From Parasphingopyxis sp. (GTDB lineage Bacteria > Pseudomonadota > Alphaproteobacteria > Sphingomonadales > Sphingomonadaceae): DNA of 64,000 nt. The stretch spans positions 682,001 through 746,000 of the forward strand of contig NZ_JANQNS010000015.1 in NCBI RefSeq assembly GCF_028279465.1, given 5' to 3'. The notes below the pieces were generated by a model. That model saw only the letters and a list, made by a program, of their open reading frames with translations. It was not told where the DNA came from and did not search any database. Each line of letters begins with the position of its first letter. Within the stretch, counting starts at the first letter, position 1. Of the stretch, positions 26,790-36,719 are shown one piece after another. The translations under genes and the position numbers were made by a program.

Positions 26790-28670
26790 ATGATCAATTT
26801 CAGCAACCTCAAGGTGCGCCTCGGCGGCACGGTGATACTCGACGGCGCGACGGCGGCGCTGCCGCCGGGCGCCAAAGTTGGGCTGATCGGGCGGAACGGC
26901 GCGGGCAAATCGACGCTGATGCGGACACTGACCGGGCAGATCGAGGCCGATGACGGCGCCATCGACATGCCGAAGGACATGCGGATCGGCTATCTGGCGC
27001 AGGAGGCGCCGGCCGGAACGCAATCGCCGCTCGATACGGTGCTTGCCGCGAACAGCGAGCGTACCGCGCTGCTCGCCGAAGCCGAAACGGCAACCGATCC
27101 GCAGCGGATCAGCGATATTCACGAACGCCTCAATGCAATGGACGCCCATGCCGAGCCCGCCCGTGCCGCGCGCATCCTGAGCGGCCTCGGCTTCGACGAA
27201 GAGATGCAGGCGCAGCCGCTCGACAGTTTTTCGGGCGGGTGGAAGATGCGGGTGGCGCTCGCCGCCCTGCTCTTCACCGCGCCCGACATGCTGACGCTCG
27301 ACGAACCGTCGAACCATCTCGATCTCGAAGCGACGCTCTGGCTCGAAAACTTCCTGCGCGACTATCGCGGGACGATGCTCGTTATCAGCCATGAGCGGGA
27401 CCTGCTTAACAATGTCGTCGATCATATCCTGCATCTGAAGGGCGGGAAGACGAAGCTCTATCCGGGCGGCTATGACGCGTTCGAAAAGCAGGCGGCCGAA
27501 CAGGCTGCGCAGGCGGCATCGGTCCGCGCCAAACAGATTGCGGAGCGCGAGAAGCTGCAGGCGTTCGTCGATCGCTGGCGGGCTAAGGCGCATTCGGCGA
27601 AGCAGGCGCAAAGCCGGATGAAGGCGCTGGCCCGCATGGCACCGGTCGAAGCCGCGGTCGAGGACCCGACGCTCGTGTTCGGCTTTCCCAGCCCCGGGGA
27701 AATGAAACCGCCGATGATCGTGCTCGACGAGGCGGCGGTGGGTTACGAGGAGAATAATCCAGTCCTCTCCCGCGTGTCGCTGCGCATCGATCCCGAAGAC
27801 CGGCTCGCCTTTCTCGGCCGCAACGGCAATGGCAAGACCACCCTCGCCCGTCTACTCGCCGGGCAGCTCGATCCGATGGACGGCGATATCGCGATCCACG
27901 GCAAGACGCGGGTCGGCTATTTCACCCAGTATCAGGTCGAAGAGCTGGACGGCGACGATACGCCGCTCGACCATATGGCCCGCGCGATGCCCGATTCGAA
28001 GCCGGGTGCCGTACGTGGTCAGCTCGGGCGGTTCGGCTTTTCGGGCGACAAGGCGACCATCGAGGTCCGCAAGCTGTCGGGCGGTGAACGTGCGCGGCTA
28101 GCGCTCGCACTTATCACCCGCGATGCGCCGCATCTGCTGATCCTCGACGAACCGACCAACCATCTGGATGTCGATGCGCGCGAGGCGCTGGTGCAGGCAC
28201 TCACCGACTATTCCGGTGCGGTTGTGATCGTCAGCCATGACCGGCATATGCTGGAGCTGACCGCCGACCGGCTGATCCTGATCGATAACGGCACCGCGCA
28301 AGAGTTCGACGGGTCGATCGACGATTATACCGATCTGGTGCTCGGCAAGGATGAACCGCCACCCGAGGCAAAGCCGGGTGCGCGCAAGAGCGCCAAACAG
28401 GCGCGCCGGGAAGCGGCCGAAGCGCGTAAGCAAACGCAGGCGTTGCGGAAGACGGCCCGCGATGCGGAGGCATGGATCGCAAAACTGGAAAAGCAGCGCT
28501 CCGCCATCGACCAAGCGATGTTCGCACCAGAGGAAGCGAAGGGCGAACTTGCCACGGCGACAATGACGGAATTGATGATGCAGCGCGCGAAAATCGAAGA
28601 TCAGATTGCCGAATTGGAGGAAAGCTGGACCGAAGCGTCCGAAGCGCTCGAAGCTGCCACCGGCGGCTAG
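26790..28670 (+). CDS. ABC-F family ATPase (YheS-like ribosome-associated)
   Basis: A 626-residue protein with two ABC ATPase domains and no membrane region. Walker A motifs are GRNGAGKST (about 34-42) and GRNGNGKTT (about 347-355); signature motifs are DSFSGGW and KLSGGERARLALALI; Walker B ends LDEPSNHLD and LDEPTNHLD. The inter-domain linker (about 225-300) is the P-site tRNA-interaction motif region, and the C-terminal 90 residues form a Lys/Glu/Ala-rich coiled coil. The opening and C-terminal extension are like E. coli YheS. ABC-F proteins rescue or tune translating ribosomes. Its stop overlaps the convergent deacetylase stop. Confidence 0.92.
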   Translation: MINFSNLKVRLGGTVILDGATAALPPGAKVGLIGRNGAGKSTLMRTLTGQIEADDGAIDMPKDMRIGYLAQEAPAGTQSPLDTVLAANSERTALLAEAETATDPQRISDIHERLNAMDAHAEPARAARILSGLGFDEEMQAQPLDSFSGGWKMRVALAALLFTAPDMLTLDEPSNHLDLEATLWLENFLRDYRGTMLVISHERDLLNNVVDHILHLKGGKTKLYPGGYDAFEKQAAEQAAQAASVRAKQIAEREKLQAFVDRWRAKAHSAKQAQSRMKALARMAPVEAAVEDPTLVFGFPSPGEMKPPMIVLDEAAVGYEENNPVLSRVSLRIDPEDRLAFLGRNGNGKTTLARLLAGQLDPMDGDIAIHGKTRVGYFTQYQVEELDGDDTPLDHMARAMPDSKPGAVRGQLGRFGFSGDKATIEVRKLSGGERARLALALITRDAPHLLILDEPTNHLDVDAREALVQALTDYSGAVVIVSHDRHMLELTADRLILIDNGTAQEFDGSIDDYTDLVLGKDEPPPEAKPGARKSAKQARREAAEARKQTQALRKTARDAEAWIAKLEKQRSAIDQAMFAPEEAKGELATATMTELMMQRAKIEDQIAELEESWTEASEALEAATGG

Positions 28671-29671
28671 AACCCCGAGAGAAATTCCCCGACAATCGCC
28701 CCGAGCTGGCCGACCGCATAACCGCCTTCCATCACGATAAGCGTCGGCTGCGCTAGTTCGGCGACCTGGCGGCCAATCGCTGCATAGTCCGAGGTCTCGA
28801 GCGCAAAGGAGGATATCGGGTCACCTGCGAATGTGTCGGCCCCGAAAGACACGACCAGCAGTTCGGCACCCCAATCGCTGATTGCCGATAGCGCTTTCGC
28901 CAATGTTTTCCGATACAGCACAGCCTCCGCGCCGCGCGCCAGTGGCAGGTTGAGCGTCACGCCCTCTCCTGCCCCTGCTCCGGTCTCTTCGGCGAACCCC
29001 CAATAATAGGGATAGTCGGTCGCGGGATCGGCATGGATAGACGCGAAGAACACATCGCTGCGATCGTAAAATATGTCCTGCGTCCCGTTGCCGTGGTGAT
29101 AATCGATATCGAGGATCGCGACACGGTCGGCTCGTGCTCGCGCCGCCTGCGCCGCAATCGCCGCGTTGTTGAGATAGCAATAGCCGCCCATATAATCGGC
29201 GCCGGCATGATGGCCGGGCGGGCGGCAAAGCGCGAAGGCGGATCGCGCTTCGCCCTTCAGGACCGGCTGCAAACCGGAAAGCGCGGTCTGCGCCGACCAA
29301 TAGGCGCTTTCCCATGTGTCGGCCGTGATCGGCGTCGCGGCGTCGAAGCTGTGTGCGCCTATCTTCGCATCTATGCGGATGTGTGAATTGGCGCGGCGGC
29401 GGATAATCGGAAAGGCATAGCCGATCGCATCGCCCTCCCGCCCCGCATCCCGCCACTCGTCATAGGCGCTGCGCAAAAAACCGAGATAGGCGCGGTCGTG
29501 AACGACGGCGATTGGGTCGAGGCCGAAATCTTCGGGCTGCGCCATCACGTCAAACGCCTTCGCGATCTGGCGGGCGCGATCCGGGCTTTCCTGATAGGCG
29601 GTCCACGCCCCGTTATTGAGTTCGCGCTCCGGGGCATGCGCGAGTTGCCGGTCGTCAAAGATCGTGATCAT
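28667..29671 (-). CDS. acetylpolyamine amidohydrolase-like deacetylase (HDAC family)
   Basis: A 334-residue zinc deacetylase from the ATG at 29671, which overlaps the DUF2891 stop (ATGA). The catalytic pair His154-His155 is in CRPPGHHAGADYMGGYCYLNNA, the zinc ligands are Asp190 and His192 (DIDYHHGNGT) and Asp279 in SFGADTFAGDPISSF, and the active-site Tyr318 is in EGGYAV. The GADTFAGDPIS segment and YCYLNNAAIAA match acetylpolyamine amidohydrolases (Mycoplana AphA type), which remove acetyl groups from acetylated polyamines. It is the last gene of the 5-oxoproline-type operon. A physiological link between the two is unknown. Confidence 0.87.
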   Translation of the reverse strand: MITIFDDRQLAHAPERELNNGAWTAYQESPDRARQIAKAFDVMAQPEDFGLDPIAVVHDRAYLGFLRSAYDEWRDAGREGDAIGYAFPIIRRRANSHIRIDAKIGAHSFDAATPITADTWESAYWSAQTALSGLQPVLKGEARSAFALCRPPGHHAGADYMGGYCYLNNAAIAAQAARARADRVAILDIDYHHGNGTQDIFYDRSDVFFASIHADPATDYPYYWGFAEETGAGAGEGVTLNLPLARGAEAVLYRKTLAKALSAISDWGAELLVVSFGADTFAGDPISSFALETSDYAAIGRQVAELAQPTLIVMEGGYAVGQLGAIVGEFLSGF

Positions 29672-30672
29672 GAGCCTGTGTCTGCGCCCGCGAGCAGCGC
29701 CAGCACCGCGAAACTCGCCAGCCAATGCTCGCCCATATAATCGCCCTCAACATGCGGCAGCGCGACATCGAGATGACGCTCAGCGGTCTGTGCAGCGCGT
29801 TCCGCTAGCGCATCCGGCAACGCATCGGCGATGCCCCGCCAGCACCAAGCCCGCGCAAGGTTGAAACCGTCGAGATGCGCGATCTTGCCGTCGCTGCGAT
29901 CGGTCGGAACCGCAGGGGTAAACAAGCTGGCCGGCTCGCCGATGTCGAGCCGCGGCAGGAAGTTCGCAAACCATTCCGCGAAATCCGCCTTGCCCAACAC
30001 TATCCGCATGAGCAGCGCTTCGATCATCGCCGAGGAGAGAAACTCGTCCCCGCCCGGCTCCCAAGCCTGACAGTCGCGATCCATGCCGTAATAGAAACCT
30101 GCGCGTTCGCGGATCAGGCTGAGCAGGTCCGCATCATGCGTCTCGGCCCAGCCATGGGCCAGCACTAGCGCGAAGGCAGTGTTGTAATGCGTGCCGGTGC
30201 GGATCGGATAGCCCTGTTTGGGCAGGAACAGCATGAACCGCTCGGCAAATGCGCGCGCCAGCGGCTCGAGATTGGCTCCCCAGTCCCCGTCTTCATGCCG
30301 CGCCGCCTCTCCGTGCAAGGCCAACAGCCATGCCCAGCCATAGGGCCGCTCGAATCCGCCCGAATATTCGCGGTCGAGATAGGCGAGTTCGGCGCCGATC
30401 TTCTCTTCGGTCAGCATCCGGTCCGCCAGTGCCTCGACATCCCGCGCGAAAGACGCATCGGGATAGAGCCGGCGCAGTGTGAGCAGCATCCAATAGCCAT
30501 GGACGCAACTGTGCCAGTCGAAACTACCGTAGAAGATCGGATGCAGCGCCTTGGGCTCGCGCGCATCCTCCAGCCCGTTCATCACATGATCGAGCTTGTG
30601 GGGATATTGCTGCGTGACATGACCGAGCGCGATGCGCGCGAATTTCTCGGCGAGTTCTTGGGTCAACTCCAT
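29668..30672 (-). CDS. DUF2891 domain-containing protein
   Basis: A 334-residue cytoplasmic protein with the DUF2891 hallmark HPIFYGSFDWHSCVHGYWMLLTLRRLYP at about 44-71 and later GWAWLLALHGEAA, THYNTAFALVLAHGW and EPGGDEFLSSAMIEALLM. The spacing of aromatic, acidic and basic residues across several helical pairs suggests an alpha/alpha-toroid fold and an enzyme, but the reaction is unknown. The ATG at 30672 lies inside the last codons of the DUF979 gene (10-bp overlap). It is encoded with a DUF969/DUF979 pair and a 5-oxoprolinase, a neighbourhood that suggests a role in pyroglutamate or pyroglutamyl-peptide use. Confidence 0.88.
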   Translation of the reverse strand: MELTQELAEKFARIALGHVTQQYPHKLDHVMNGLEDAREPKALHPIFYGSFDWHSCVHGYWMLLTLRRLYPDASFARDVEALADRMLTEEKIGAELAYLDREYSGGFERPYGWAWLLALHGEAARHEDGDWGANLEPLARAFAERFMLFLPKQGYPIRTGTHYNTAFALVLAHGWAETHDADLLSLIRERAGFYYGMDRDCQAWEPGGDEFLSSAMIEALLMRIVLGKADFAEWFANFLPRLDIGEPASLFTPAVPTDRSDGKIAHLDGFNLARAWCWRGIADALPDALAERAAQTAERHLDVALPHVEGDYMGEHWLASFAVLALLAGADTGS

Positions 30673-31625
30673 AGCAGGAACGCTCCAATATAGATGATCG
30701 CGACATTGCAGAACCAGAGCGGAATGGCTGTCCCGATCTGCTGGCGGATAACGCCGTTCTGGTCTTTCAGCTCGAGCAGCGCGGCGGGCACAATGTTGAA
30801 GTTCGCCGCCATCGGCGTCATCAGCGTGCCGCAGAAACCGGCCAGCATGCCGACTGCGCCGATGACGGCCGGATCGCCGCCATAATCCTCGACCAGCAAC
30901 GGAATGCCGATCGCCGCCGCCATCACGGGAAAGGCGGCGAAGGCGTTGCCCATGATCATCGTGAAGATCGCCATGCCGAGGCAAAAGACGATCACCCCGA
31001 TCAGGATATTGTTCTCCGGGATCAGCGTCCCGGCGACCCCGCCGATGACATCGCCAACGCCCGCCAGCGCGAACACGGCGCCGAGCGCAGCGAGCATCTG
31101 CGGCAGGATCGCCGCCCAGCCTATGGAATCGAGGAGGCGGCGCCCCTCCTCCGCCGGAGCCAGCAGCGGCGGTTTCAACCAGATCATTGCCGCGACCAAT
31201 GCGAAGACTACGCCGATGCCGAACAGGATCAGCGTCTCGCGGCGCTCCTCGAACAGCCCGGTCTCGAACAGCGGCGTGTAGTTGTAGAGCAGCGTCCCGG
31301 CGACCGCCGTGACCGGCACGATTAGCGCAGGCAGGAACAACCTGTTGCCGATCAGTTTCGAGAAATCGACGCGCTGTGCGACCGTCGTTGTTTCGGGATC
31401 GCTGCGCCCGAGTCCGCCAACGCCGGCAATCCCGACCATCGCCAGCACCAACAGGCCATTGGCAAAATCGGAAAGGTGGCTACCGAGCAGGAAACTCGCG
31501 GCGAGCAAACCCCAAAAGGCGGCATTGCCGAGACGCTTGCCGTTCGACCGGTCGAGCAAGCTCAGCACCGCCCATAGCGCGAAGAATGATCCGGCGAGGA
31601 TGTAAAGCCATTCATAGGTGATCAT
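30663..31625 (-). CDS. DUF979 domain-containing membrane protein (putative transporter subunit)
   Basis: A 320-residue inner-membrane protein with about nine hydrophobic helices from the ATG at 31625 (MITYEWLYILAGSFFALWAVLS). Characteristic stretches are FWGLLAASFLLGSHLSDF, IMGNAFAAFPVMAAAIG and MLAGFCGTLMTPMAANFNIVPAALLELKD. It overlaps the DUF969 gene by ATGA at 31622-31625. DUF969 and DUF979 are almost always encoded together and are thought to form a two-part transporter; here the neighbour is a 5-oxoprolinase, pointing to 5-oxoproline or a related compound as cargo (inference). Confidence 0.87.
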   Translation of the reverse strand: MITYEWLYILAGSFFALWAVLSLLDRSNGKRLGNAAFWGLLAASFLLGSHLSDFANGLLVLAMVGIAGVGGLGRSDPETTTVAQRVDFSKLIGNRLFLPALIVPVTAVAGTLLYNYTPLFETGLFEERRETLILFGIGVVFALVAAMIWLKPPLLAPAEEGRRLLDSIGWAAILPQMLAALGAVFALAGVGDVIGGVAGTLIPENNILIGVIVFCLGMAIFTMIMGNAFAAFPVMAAAIGIPLLVEDYGGDPAVIGAVGMLAGFCGTLMTPMAANFNIVPAALLELKDQNGVIRQQIGTAIPLWFCNVAIIYIGAFLLWS

Positions 31626-32308
31626 CGCGGCCACCTGCGCTTCTCCAGTCCCAACCGCCTGTCGAAGGCGAGGATGCGGCTGCCATGGATGAAGAAAGCG
31701 CAAATCGCGGTCGGGATGGCCCAGACCGACAATTGCAATGGCGTCAGCGGATAGCCGGCGCTCTCGAACACGCCCTGGATCAGCAGGATCGAAGCGATGG
31801 CGAAAAAGATATCCTCGCCGAAAAACAGCCCGACATTGTCGGTCGCCGCCGACATGGCCTTGACCTTCTCGCGCTCGTCTTCGGGCAAATCGCCATGCGA
31901 TTTTTCCGCTGCGGCCTCGGCCATCGGCGCGACGAGCGGGCGGACGGCCTGGGGATGGCCACCGACATCCTTCATCCCGATCGCCGCCGTGACCTGACGG
32001 AAGAGCAAATAGATGACGAGCAGCTTGCCCATTGTCGCGCCGCGCACGCTTTCAATCACCGCGCGGGCACGGTGTTGCAGCCCATAGCGCTCGAGCAGTC
32101 CGATCACCGGCAGGATGATCCAGGTGACCGAGATATAGCGATTATCGTTGAATGCCTTACCGAGCGCCTCGATCACCGCAACGAAATCGAGCCCGCCGAA
32201 CAGGCCGGTGACTATGGCCGCAACCACAACCACCAGCAGCGGATTGAAGCGCAGCGCGAAGCCGACAACGACGATAAGGATGCCGGCCAGAACGAGATAG
32301 TCAGTCAT
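31622..32308 (-). CDS. DUF969 domain-containing membrane protein (putative transporter subunit)
   Basis: A 228-residue membrane protein from the ATG at 32308 (MTDYLVLAGILIVVVGFALRF), with ACGGAGT placed 8 nt upstream. Hallmarks are LGKAFNDNRYISVTWIILPVIGLLERYGLQHRA, VTAAIGMKDVGGHPQAVRPLVAPMAEAAA and DNVGLFFGEDIFFAIASILL. It carries about five membrane helices. The frame remains open through the preceding inverted repeat to 32356, but that part translates repeat sequence (MVRDWIPACAGM) and is not credible. Paired with DUF979. Confidence 0.87.
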   Translation of the reverse strand: MTDYLVLAGILIVVVGFALRFNPLLVVVVAAIVTGLFGGLDFVAVIEALGKAFNDNRYISVTWIILPVIGLLERYGLQHRARAVIESVRGATMGKLLVIYLLFRQVTAAIGMKDVGGHPQAVRPLVAPMAEAAAEKSHGDLPEDEREKVKAMSAATDNVGLFFGEDIFFAIASILLIQGVFESAGYPLTPLQLSVWAIPTAICAFFIHGSRILAFDRRLGLEKRRWPR

Positions 32309-32317
32309 CCAATACTC

Positions 32318-32395
32318 CGTCATTCCCGCGCAGGCGGGAATCCAGTCCCGAACCATCAGCGAAAGAACTGGATTCCCGCCTGCGCGGGAATGACG
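32318..32395. repeat. 29-bp perfect inverted repeat (sphingomonad-type intergenic repeat)
   Basis: Arms 32318-32346 and 32367-32395 are perfect inverted copies of 29 bp separated by 20 bp. Each arm is itself a hairpin around TTCCCGC...GCGGGAA. It fills the gap between the 5-oxoprolinase stop and the DUF969 start. In the transcript it could fold into a very stable stem that protects or attenuates the mRNA. Such GTCATTCCCGC-type repeats are frequent between genes in sphingomonads. Confidence 0.85.
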
Positions 32396-32404
32396 TGAAC
32401 CTGT

Positions 32405-35400
32405 TCAACTCTGTTCCTCCCCGAAACCGCCACCGCCAGGGGTCTCGACGACATAGACATCCCCCGGCTCCAGCGCGCTCGACGCCGTTGCGGGCAGCTC
32501 ATCTTCACTGCCATCCGTCCGCATGACATAGTTGCGTCCCGGCGCCGCATCCGCTCCGCCCTCGATGCCCCGAGGCGGGATGCGGCGGCGATTGGCGAGT
32601 ATGTTCGCCTGCATCGCTTCGAGAAAGCGCACGCGGCGCACTGTGCCGTCGCCGCCCCGGTGCCGTCCTGCCCCACCCGAACCATGCCGGATCGCAAAGC
32701 TTTCGAGCAACACCGGCAGACGGGTCTCCAAAATCTCCGGATCGGTCAGCCGGCTGTTCGTCATATGCGTCTGCACGGCGCTGGTGCCGTCATGATCGGG
32801 CCCGGCCCCCGACCCGCCGGCGATGGTTTCGTAATATTGGTGCCGCTCATTACCGAAGGTGAAATTGTTCATCGTGCCCGCCGACGGCGCGAGGCGGCCC
32901 GTCGCCGCGAACAGCGCATCCGTGACGACCTGGCTCGTTTCGACATTGCCCGCGACGACAGCCGCCGGATATTGCGGGTTGAGCATCGAGCCCCCGGGTA
33001 CGATCAGCTCGATCGGCCGCAGACACCCGTCATTCATCGGGATCGTGTCGTCGATCAGCGTGCGCACGACATAGAGGGTCGCAGCGCGGGTGATCGAATA
33101 GGGTGCGTTGAAATTGTCTGGCTGCTGGTCGCTCGTGCCGGTGAAATCGATGATCGCGGACCGGGCTTCGCGGTCGACGGTGATTGCGACGGACACCTGC
33201 GCTCCATTGTCCATCGCATAGTTGAACGCCCCGTCGTCGAGCTTCTCGATCAGGCCGCGGACCGCCTCCTCGGCATTGGCGAGGACGTGATGCATGTAAG
33301 CCGCCACGACATCGCGGCCATAGTCCGCCGCGATCCGCACCAACTCCTCCGCACCGCGTGTACAAGCGGCGAGCTGCGCTTTGAGATCGGAAATGTTGCG
33401 GTCGGAATTGCGCGCCGGATGGTCGCCCGCGCCGAGGATCGCACGCATCTCGGCTTCTAGAAAGCGCCCTTCATCGACCATCAGCACATTGTCGAGCAGC
33501 ACCCCTTCGTCCTCGATAGAGCGGCTGTCCGAGGGCATCGAGCCCGGTGCGATCCCGCCAATATCGGCGTGATGGCCACGCGCCGCGACAAAGGCCGCGG
33601 GTGCGTCGTCCCCCGGATGGAAGACCGGCACGATAACGGTAATGTCGGGCAGATGCGTGCCGCCGCGATAGGGTGCGTTGAGGACATAGGCGTCGCCCAG
33701 GCGGATGCCACGCCCGTCCGCACCTCCCCCTCGCGCCTCTATGATGGTGCGAATGCTGTCACCCATCGAGCCGAGATGGACGGGGATATGCGGGGCATTG
33801 GCGATCAGCGCGCCGGTAGGGTCGAACAGCGCGCAGGAGAAATCGAGACGCTCCTTGATGTTCACCGAACTTGCCGTGCTCTGCAGCACGACTCCCATCT
33901 CCTCCGCGATCGCCATGAACAAGTTGTTGAAGATTTCGAGCATGACCGGATCGACATCCGTGCCGATCGCATGATGCTCTGCGCGCGGCACGGCGCGGGT
34001 CAGGATTAGACTGCCATGCGTATCGGCTTTAGCCTGCCAGCCCGGCTCGACATAGGTGGTCGCCGTTTCCTCGACGATCATGGCTGGGCCGGTAATCGCT
34101 TGACCCTCAGCTATGGCAGAGCGCGCCACGATATCTCCAGATGATCTGGATTGCGCCTGTTCGCCAGGCATCGCGCTGGCCTCGGAAAAGCCCCGCTCGG
34201 AACGCCCGACTGCTTCGGCGATCAGCGTCTCGACGATCACCTCAGCCTCTTCGTCGACATAACCGAAACGCGCCTTGTGTAGCGAATCGAAAGCCGCCCG
34301 CATTGCCTCCGGCGTATCGCGCGCAACTTCGAGCGCGCTGTCGCTGCCGGAATAGCGCAGCGCGACACGGCACTCGCTCTCTATCGCTGGGGGATCGACG
34401 CCCTGGTCCCGGACTGCCGCTTTGGCCTCTTCGGCGAGCGCCGCGATTTCAGCGCCGAAATCCGTGCCAAGCGCCTTGCCGAACGTCACCTCTCGCAGCA
34501 CCGTTACATCGGCGAGACCTATTCCGTATGCGGACAGCACGCCGGCAAGCGGATGGATTTGAATCCGGTCGATCCCGAGCGCATCGGCGACAAGGCAGGC
34601 ATGCTGCCCCCCGGCCCCGCCGAAACAGGCGAGCGTATAGCGGGTCACGTCATGGCCGCGCGCGATCGAGATTTTCTTGATCGCGTTCGCCATATTGTCG
34701 ACCGCGATGCGCAGGAACCCCTCGGCGATCTCTTCGGCCGCCATGCGCGTGCCGGTTGCCAACGCGATATCCCCAGCCATTTCCTCAAGCTTCTCCGCAG
34801 TGATATCCACATCGATGGGCTGATCGCCTTTGGACCCGAAGACATGCGGGAAGTGATCGGGATCGATCTTGCCGAGCGCGACGTTGCAGTCGGTCACTGT
34901 CAGCGGCCCGCCGCGGCGGTAACAGGCGGGCCCGGGCACTGCGCCCGCACTGTCCGGCCCCACCCGGAACCGGCTGCCGTCGAAATGGCAGATCGAGCCG
35001 CCGCCCGCGGCCACCGTATGGATTTGCAGCATAGGCGCGCGGATACGCACGCCTGCGACGACGGTTTCGAGCGTGCGCTCATACAGTCCCGCATAATGCG
35101 AGACATCGGTCGATGTCCCGCCCATATCGAAACCGATAATCCGCTCAAAACCGGCTTGCGCGGCCGTTTTCGCCATGCCGACAATACCGCCGGCCGGGCC
35201 CGATAGGATCGCGTCCTTCCCCCGAAACGCCTGTGCATCGGCGAGGCCGCCATTGGATTGCATGAATTGCAATCGGACCTCGTTCCCAATTCCATCCACA
35301 ACCTTGTCCACATAGCGGCGCAGCACCGGTGAGAGATAGGCGTCAACGACCGTCGTATCGCCACGCCCGACCAGCTTGATCAGCGGCGCAACCTCATGGC

Positions 35401-35962
35401 TGACCGAAATCTGTGTAAACCCGATATCGCGCGCGATTGCCGCAAGCCGCTCCTCATGGTCCGTATGTCGCCAACCATGCATGAGCAGGATCGCAACAGC
35501 GCGAAAACCGTCGGCATGGGCCGCCTCGAACGCCGCCCGCGCGGCATCCGCGTCTAGCGGGGTTTCGACCGTACCGTCGACCCGCACCCGCTCGTCTATC
35601 TCGATCACCCGCTCGTAGAGCTGGCTCGGCAGCTTGATATGTCGCGCGAAAATCTCTGGCCGCGCCTGATAGCCGATCCTCAGCGCATCGCCGAAGCCGC
35701 GCGTCACAGCCAGCACCACCCGTTCGCCCTTGCGTTCGAGGAGCGCATTGGTGGCGACGGTCGTGCCCATTTTCACGCTGGCGATCGGCCCAGCGCCATG
35801 GCGCGCCTGCAGCCGCTCGATCGCGGCGACAGCCGCATCGTCATACTGTTCGGGATTGTCGGAGAGCAGCTTTTCGACATGCAGCACACCGTCCGGCGCG
35901 ATTGCGACCACATCGGTGAATGTCCCGCCGCGATCGATCGCAAAGCGCCAGCGTCTAGCCAT
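32405..35962 (-). CDS. 5-oxoprolinase (ATP-hydrolysing), HyuA-HyuB fusion
   Basis: A 1185-residue hydantoinase/oxoprolinase from the ATG at 35962 ([25 protein letters not shown]). Residues 1 to about 650 are the HyuA half, with the actin-like nucleotide site ([42 protein letters not shown]). Residues about 665-1180 are the HyuB half ([32 protein letters not shown]; ending [11 protein letters not shown]). Full-length fusions are typical of ATP-dependent 5-oxoprolinase, which opens L-5-oxoproline to glutamate; hydantoinase or acetone carboxylase-type activity is less likely given the fused single chain. The DUF969/979/2891 genes downstream support uptake and catabolism of 5-oxoproline. The start overlaps the sulfotransferase stop by 8 bp. 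Confidence 0.9.
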   Translation of the reverse strand: MARRWRFAIDRGGTFTDVVAIAPDGVLHVEKLLSDNPEQYDDAAVAAIERLQARHGAGPIASVKMGTTVATNALLERKGERVVLAVTRGFGDALRIGYQARPEIFARHIKLPSQLYERVIEIDERVRVDGTVETPLDADAARAAFEAAHADGFRAVAILLMHGWRHTDHEERLAAIARDIGFTQISVSHEVAPLIKLVGRGDTTVVDAYLSPVLRRYVDKVVDGIGNEVRLQFMQSNGGLADAQAFRGKDAILSGPAGGIVGMAKTAAQAGFERIIGFDMGGTSTDVSHYAGLYERTLETVVAGVRIRAPMLQIHTVAAGGGSICHFDGSRFRVGPDSAGAVPGPACYRRGGPLTVTDCNVALGKIDPDHFPHVFGSKGDQPIDVDITAEKLEEMAGDIALATGTRMAAEEIAEGFLRIAVDNMANAIKKISIARGHDVTRYTLACFGGAGGQHACLVADALGIDRIQIHPLAGVLSAYGIGLADVTVLREVTFGKALGTDFGAEIAALAEEAKAAVRDQGVDPPAIESECRVALRYSGSDSALEVARDTPEAMRAAFDSLHKARFGYVDEEAEVIVETLIAEAVGRSERGFSEASAMPGEQAQSRSSGDIVARSAIAEGQAITGPAMIVEETATTYVEPGWQAKADTHGSLILTRAVPRAEHHAIGTDVDPVMLEIFNNLFMAIAEEMGVVLQSTASSVNIKERLDFSCALFDPTGALIANAPHIPVHLGSMGDSIRTIIEARGGGADGRGIRLGDAYVLNAPYRGGTHLPDITVIVPVFHPGDDAPAAFVAARGHHADIGGIAPGSMPSDSRSIEDEGVLLDNVLMVDEGRFLEAEMRAILGAGDHPARNSDRNISDLKAQLAACTRGAEELVRIAADYGRDVVAAYMHHVLANAEEAVRGLIEKLDDGAFNYAMDNGAQVSVAITVDREARSAIIDFTGTSDQQPDNFNAPYSITRAATLYVVRTLIDDTIPMNDGCLRPIELIVPGGSMLNPQYPAAVVAGNVETSQVVTDALFAATGRLAPSAGTMNNFTFGNERHQYYETIAGGSGAGPDHDGTSAVQTHMTNSRLTDPEILETRLPVLLESFAIRHGSGGAGRHRGGDGTVRRVRFLEAMQANILANRRRIPPRGIEGGADAAPGRNYVMRTDGSEDELPATASSALEPGDVYVVETPGGGGFGEEQS

Positions 35963-36719
35963 CGAACATCGCATCGAATTGCTCAAAACCTGCAGCGTTC
36001 GCGGCATCGCGCAGCGCCTCGAGATTGGGCACGGCTTGCGTCAGATCGTCCGGTGTTGCCTTCGCGAAGATGATTTCGGGCGCACGTTGCGGCACCACTT
36101 CGAGCCAATCGAGCAAATCGGAAAAGACCTGTTCCGGGCCCTCGCTTATCTGTTCATATTCGATGTCGAGGATCGGACAGTCAGGGGCAAAGCGCATCAG
36201 TTCCTCGTCCGACGACACCATCCCGCGCAGCACTTCGACAAAACGTTTCGGATCGAGCGCTACGGGCGGCAATGGACGCTCCTTGGCGGGAACGCCCCAG
36301 CGGCGCCTTCCCGATTGTTTTTCGCTGAGATCGGCATAGAGTTTGCCGCGCAGCTGCGAGACCGCTGCCTTCACAAGATTGGCTCGGCGCTGGCGAACAA
36401 GGCGTACGCCATGTTCGGAAAACTGCCGTGCCAGCGCCGCTTTGTCGGCAATAAGCCGCACCGAATATTTTGCGATGATCAATCGTTCTTCAGCGTCACG
36501 GCGCCGGTAAAATTTCTTGAACAGATCAATTTGCTGCTCGGCATTCATGCCGCGCTTGAAGGGTTCGTTGACAGCACGCGTTTCGGAGGAAGGAAAGGCC
36601 GTGCGGATCATCGACAGCAGCAAATTGCTGCCGACTCGCCCCCAGGGCATCATTATAGCCAATCGGACAGGTTCGCTGCCGTCCGAGCCGGGTGATGCTT
36701 TGTCGGAAAGAATTTTCAA
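35955..36719 (-). CDS. sulfotransferase family protein
   Basis: A 254-residue protein with the 5'-PAPS-binding loop as [21 protein letters not shown] (about 22-42), like the GRxGSS/T loops of Stf0- and NodH-like sulfotransferases, and the second PAPS segment [18 protein letters not shown]. Late [23 protein letters not shown] also matches the family. It would move sulfate from PAPS to a sugar or lipid hydroxyl. Its ATG overlaps the glycosyltransferase stop (ATGA at 36716-36719), and the glycosyltransferases upstream make a sulfated glycan the likely product (inference). Confidence 0.8.
   Translation of the reverse strand: MKILSDKASPGSDGSEPVRLAIMMPWGRVGSNLLLSMIRTAFPSSETRAVNEPFKRGMNAEQQIDLFKKFYRRRDAEERLIIAKYSVRLIADKAALARQFSEHGVRLVRQRRANLVKAAVSQLRGKLYADLSEKQSGRRRWGVPAKERPLPPVALDPKRFVEVLRGMVSSDEELMRFAPDCPILDIEYEQISEGPEQVFSDLLDWLEVVPQRAPEIIFAKATPDDLTQAVPNLEALRDAANAAGFEQFDAMFDG

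Noticed and set aside
25524-27611. 695-codon minus-strand open frame over thiolase and ABC-F
   Set aside because: Spans two well-supported genes on the other strand and the gap between them; composition is that of an antisense shadow.
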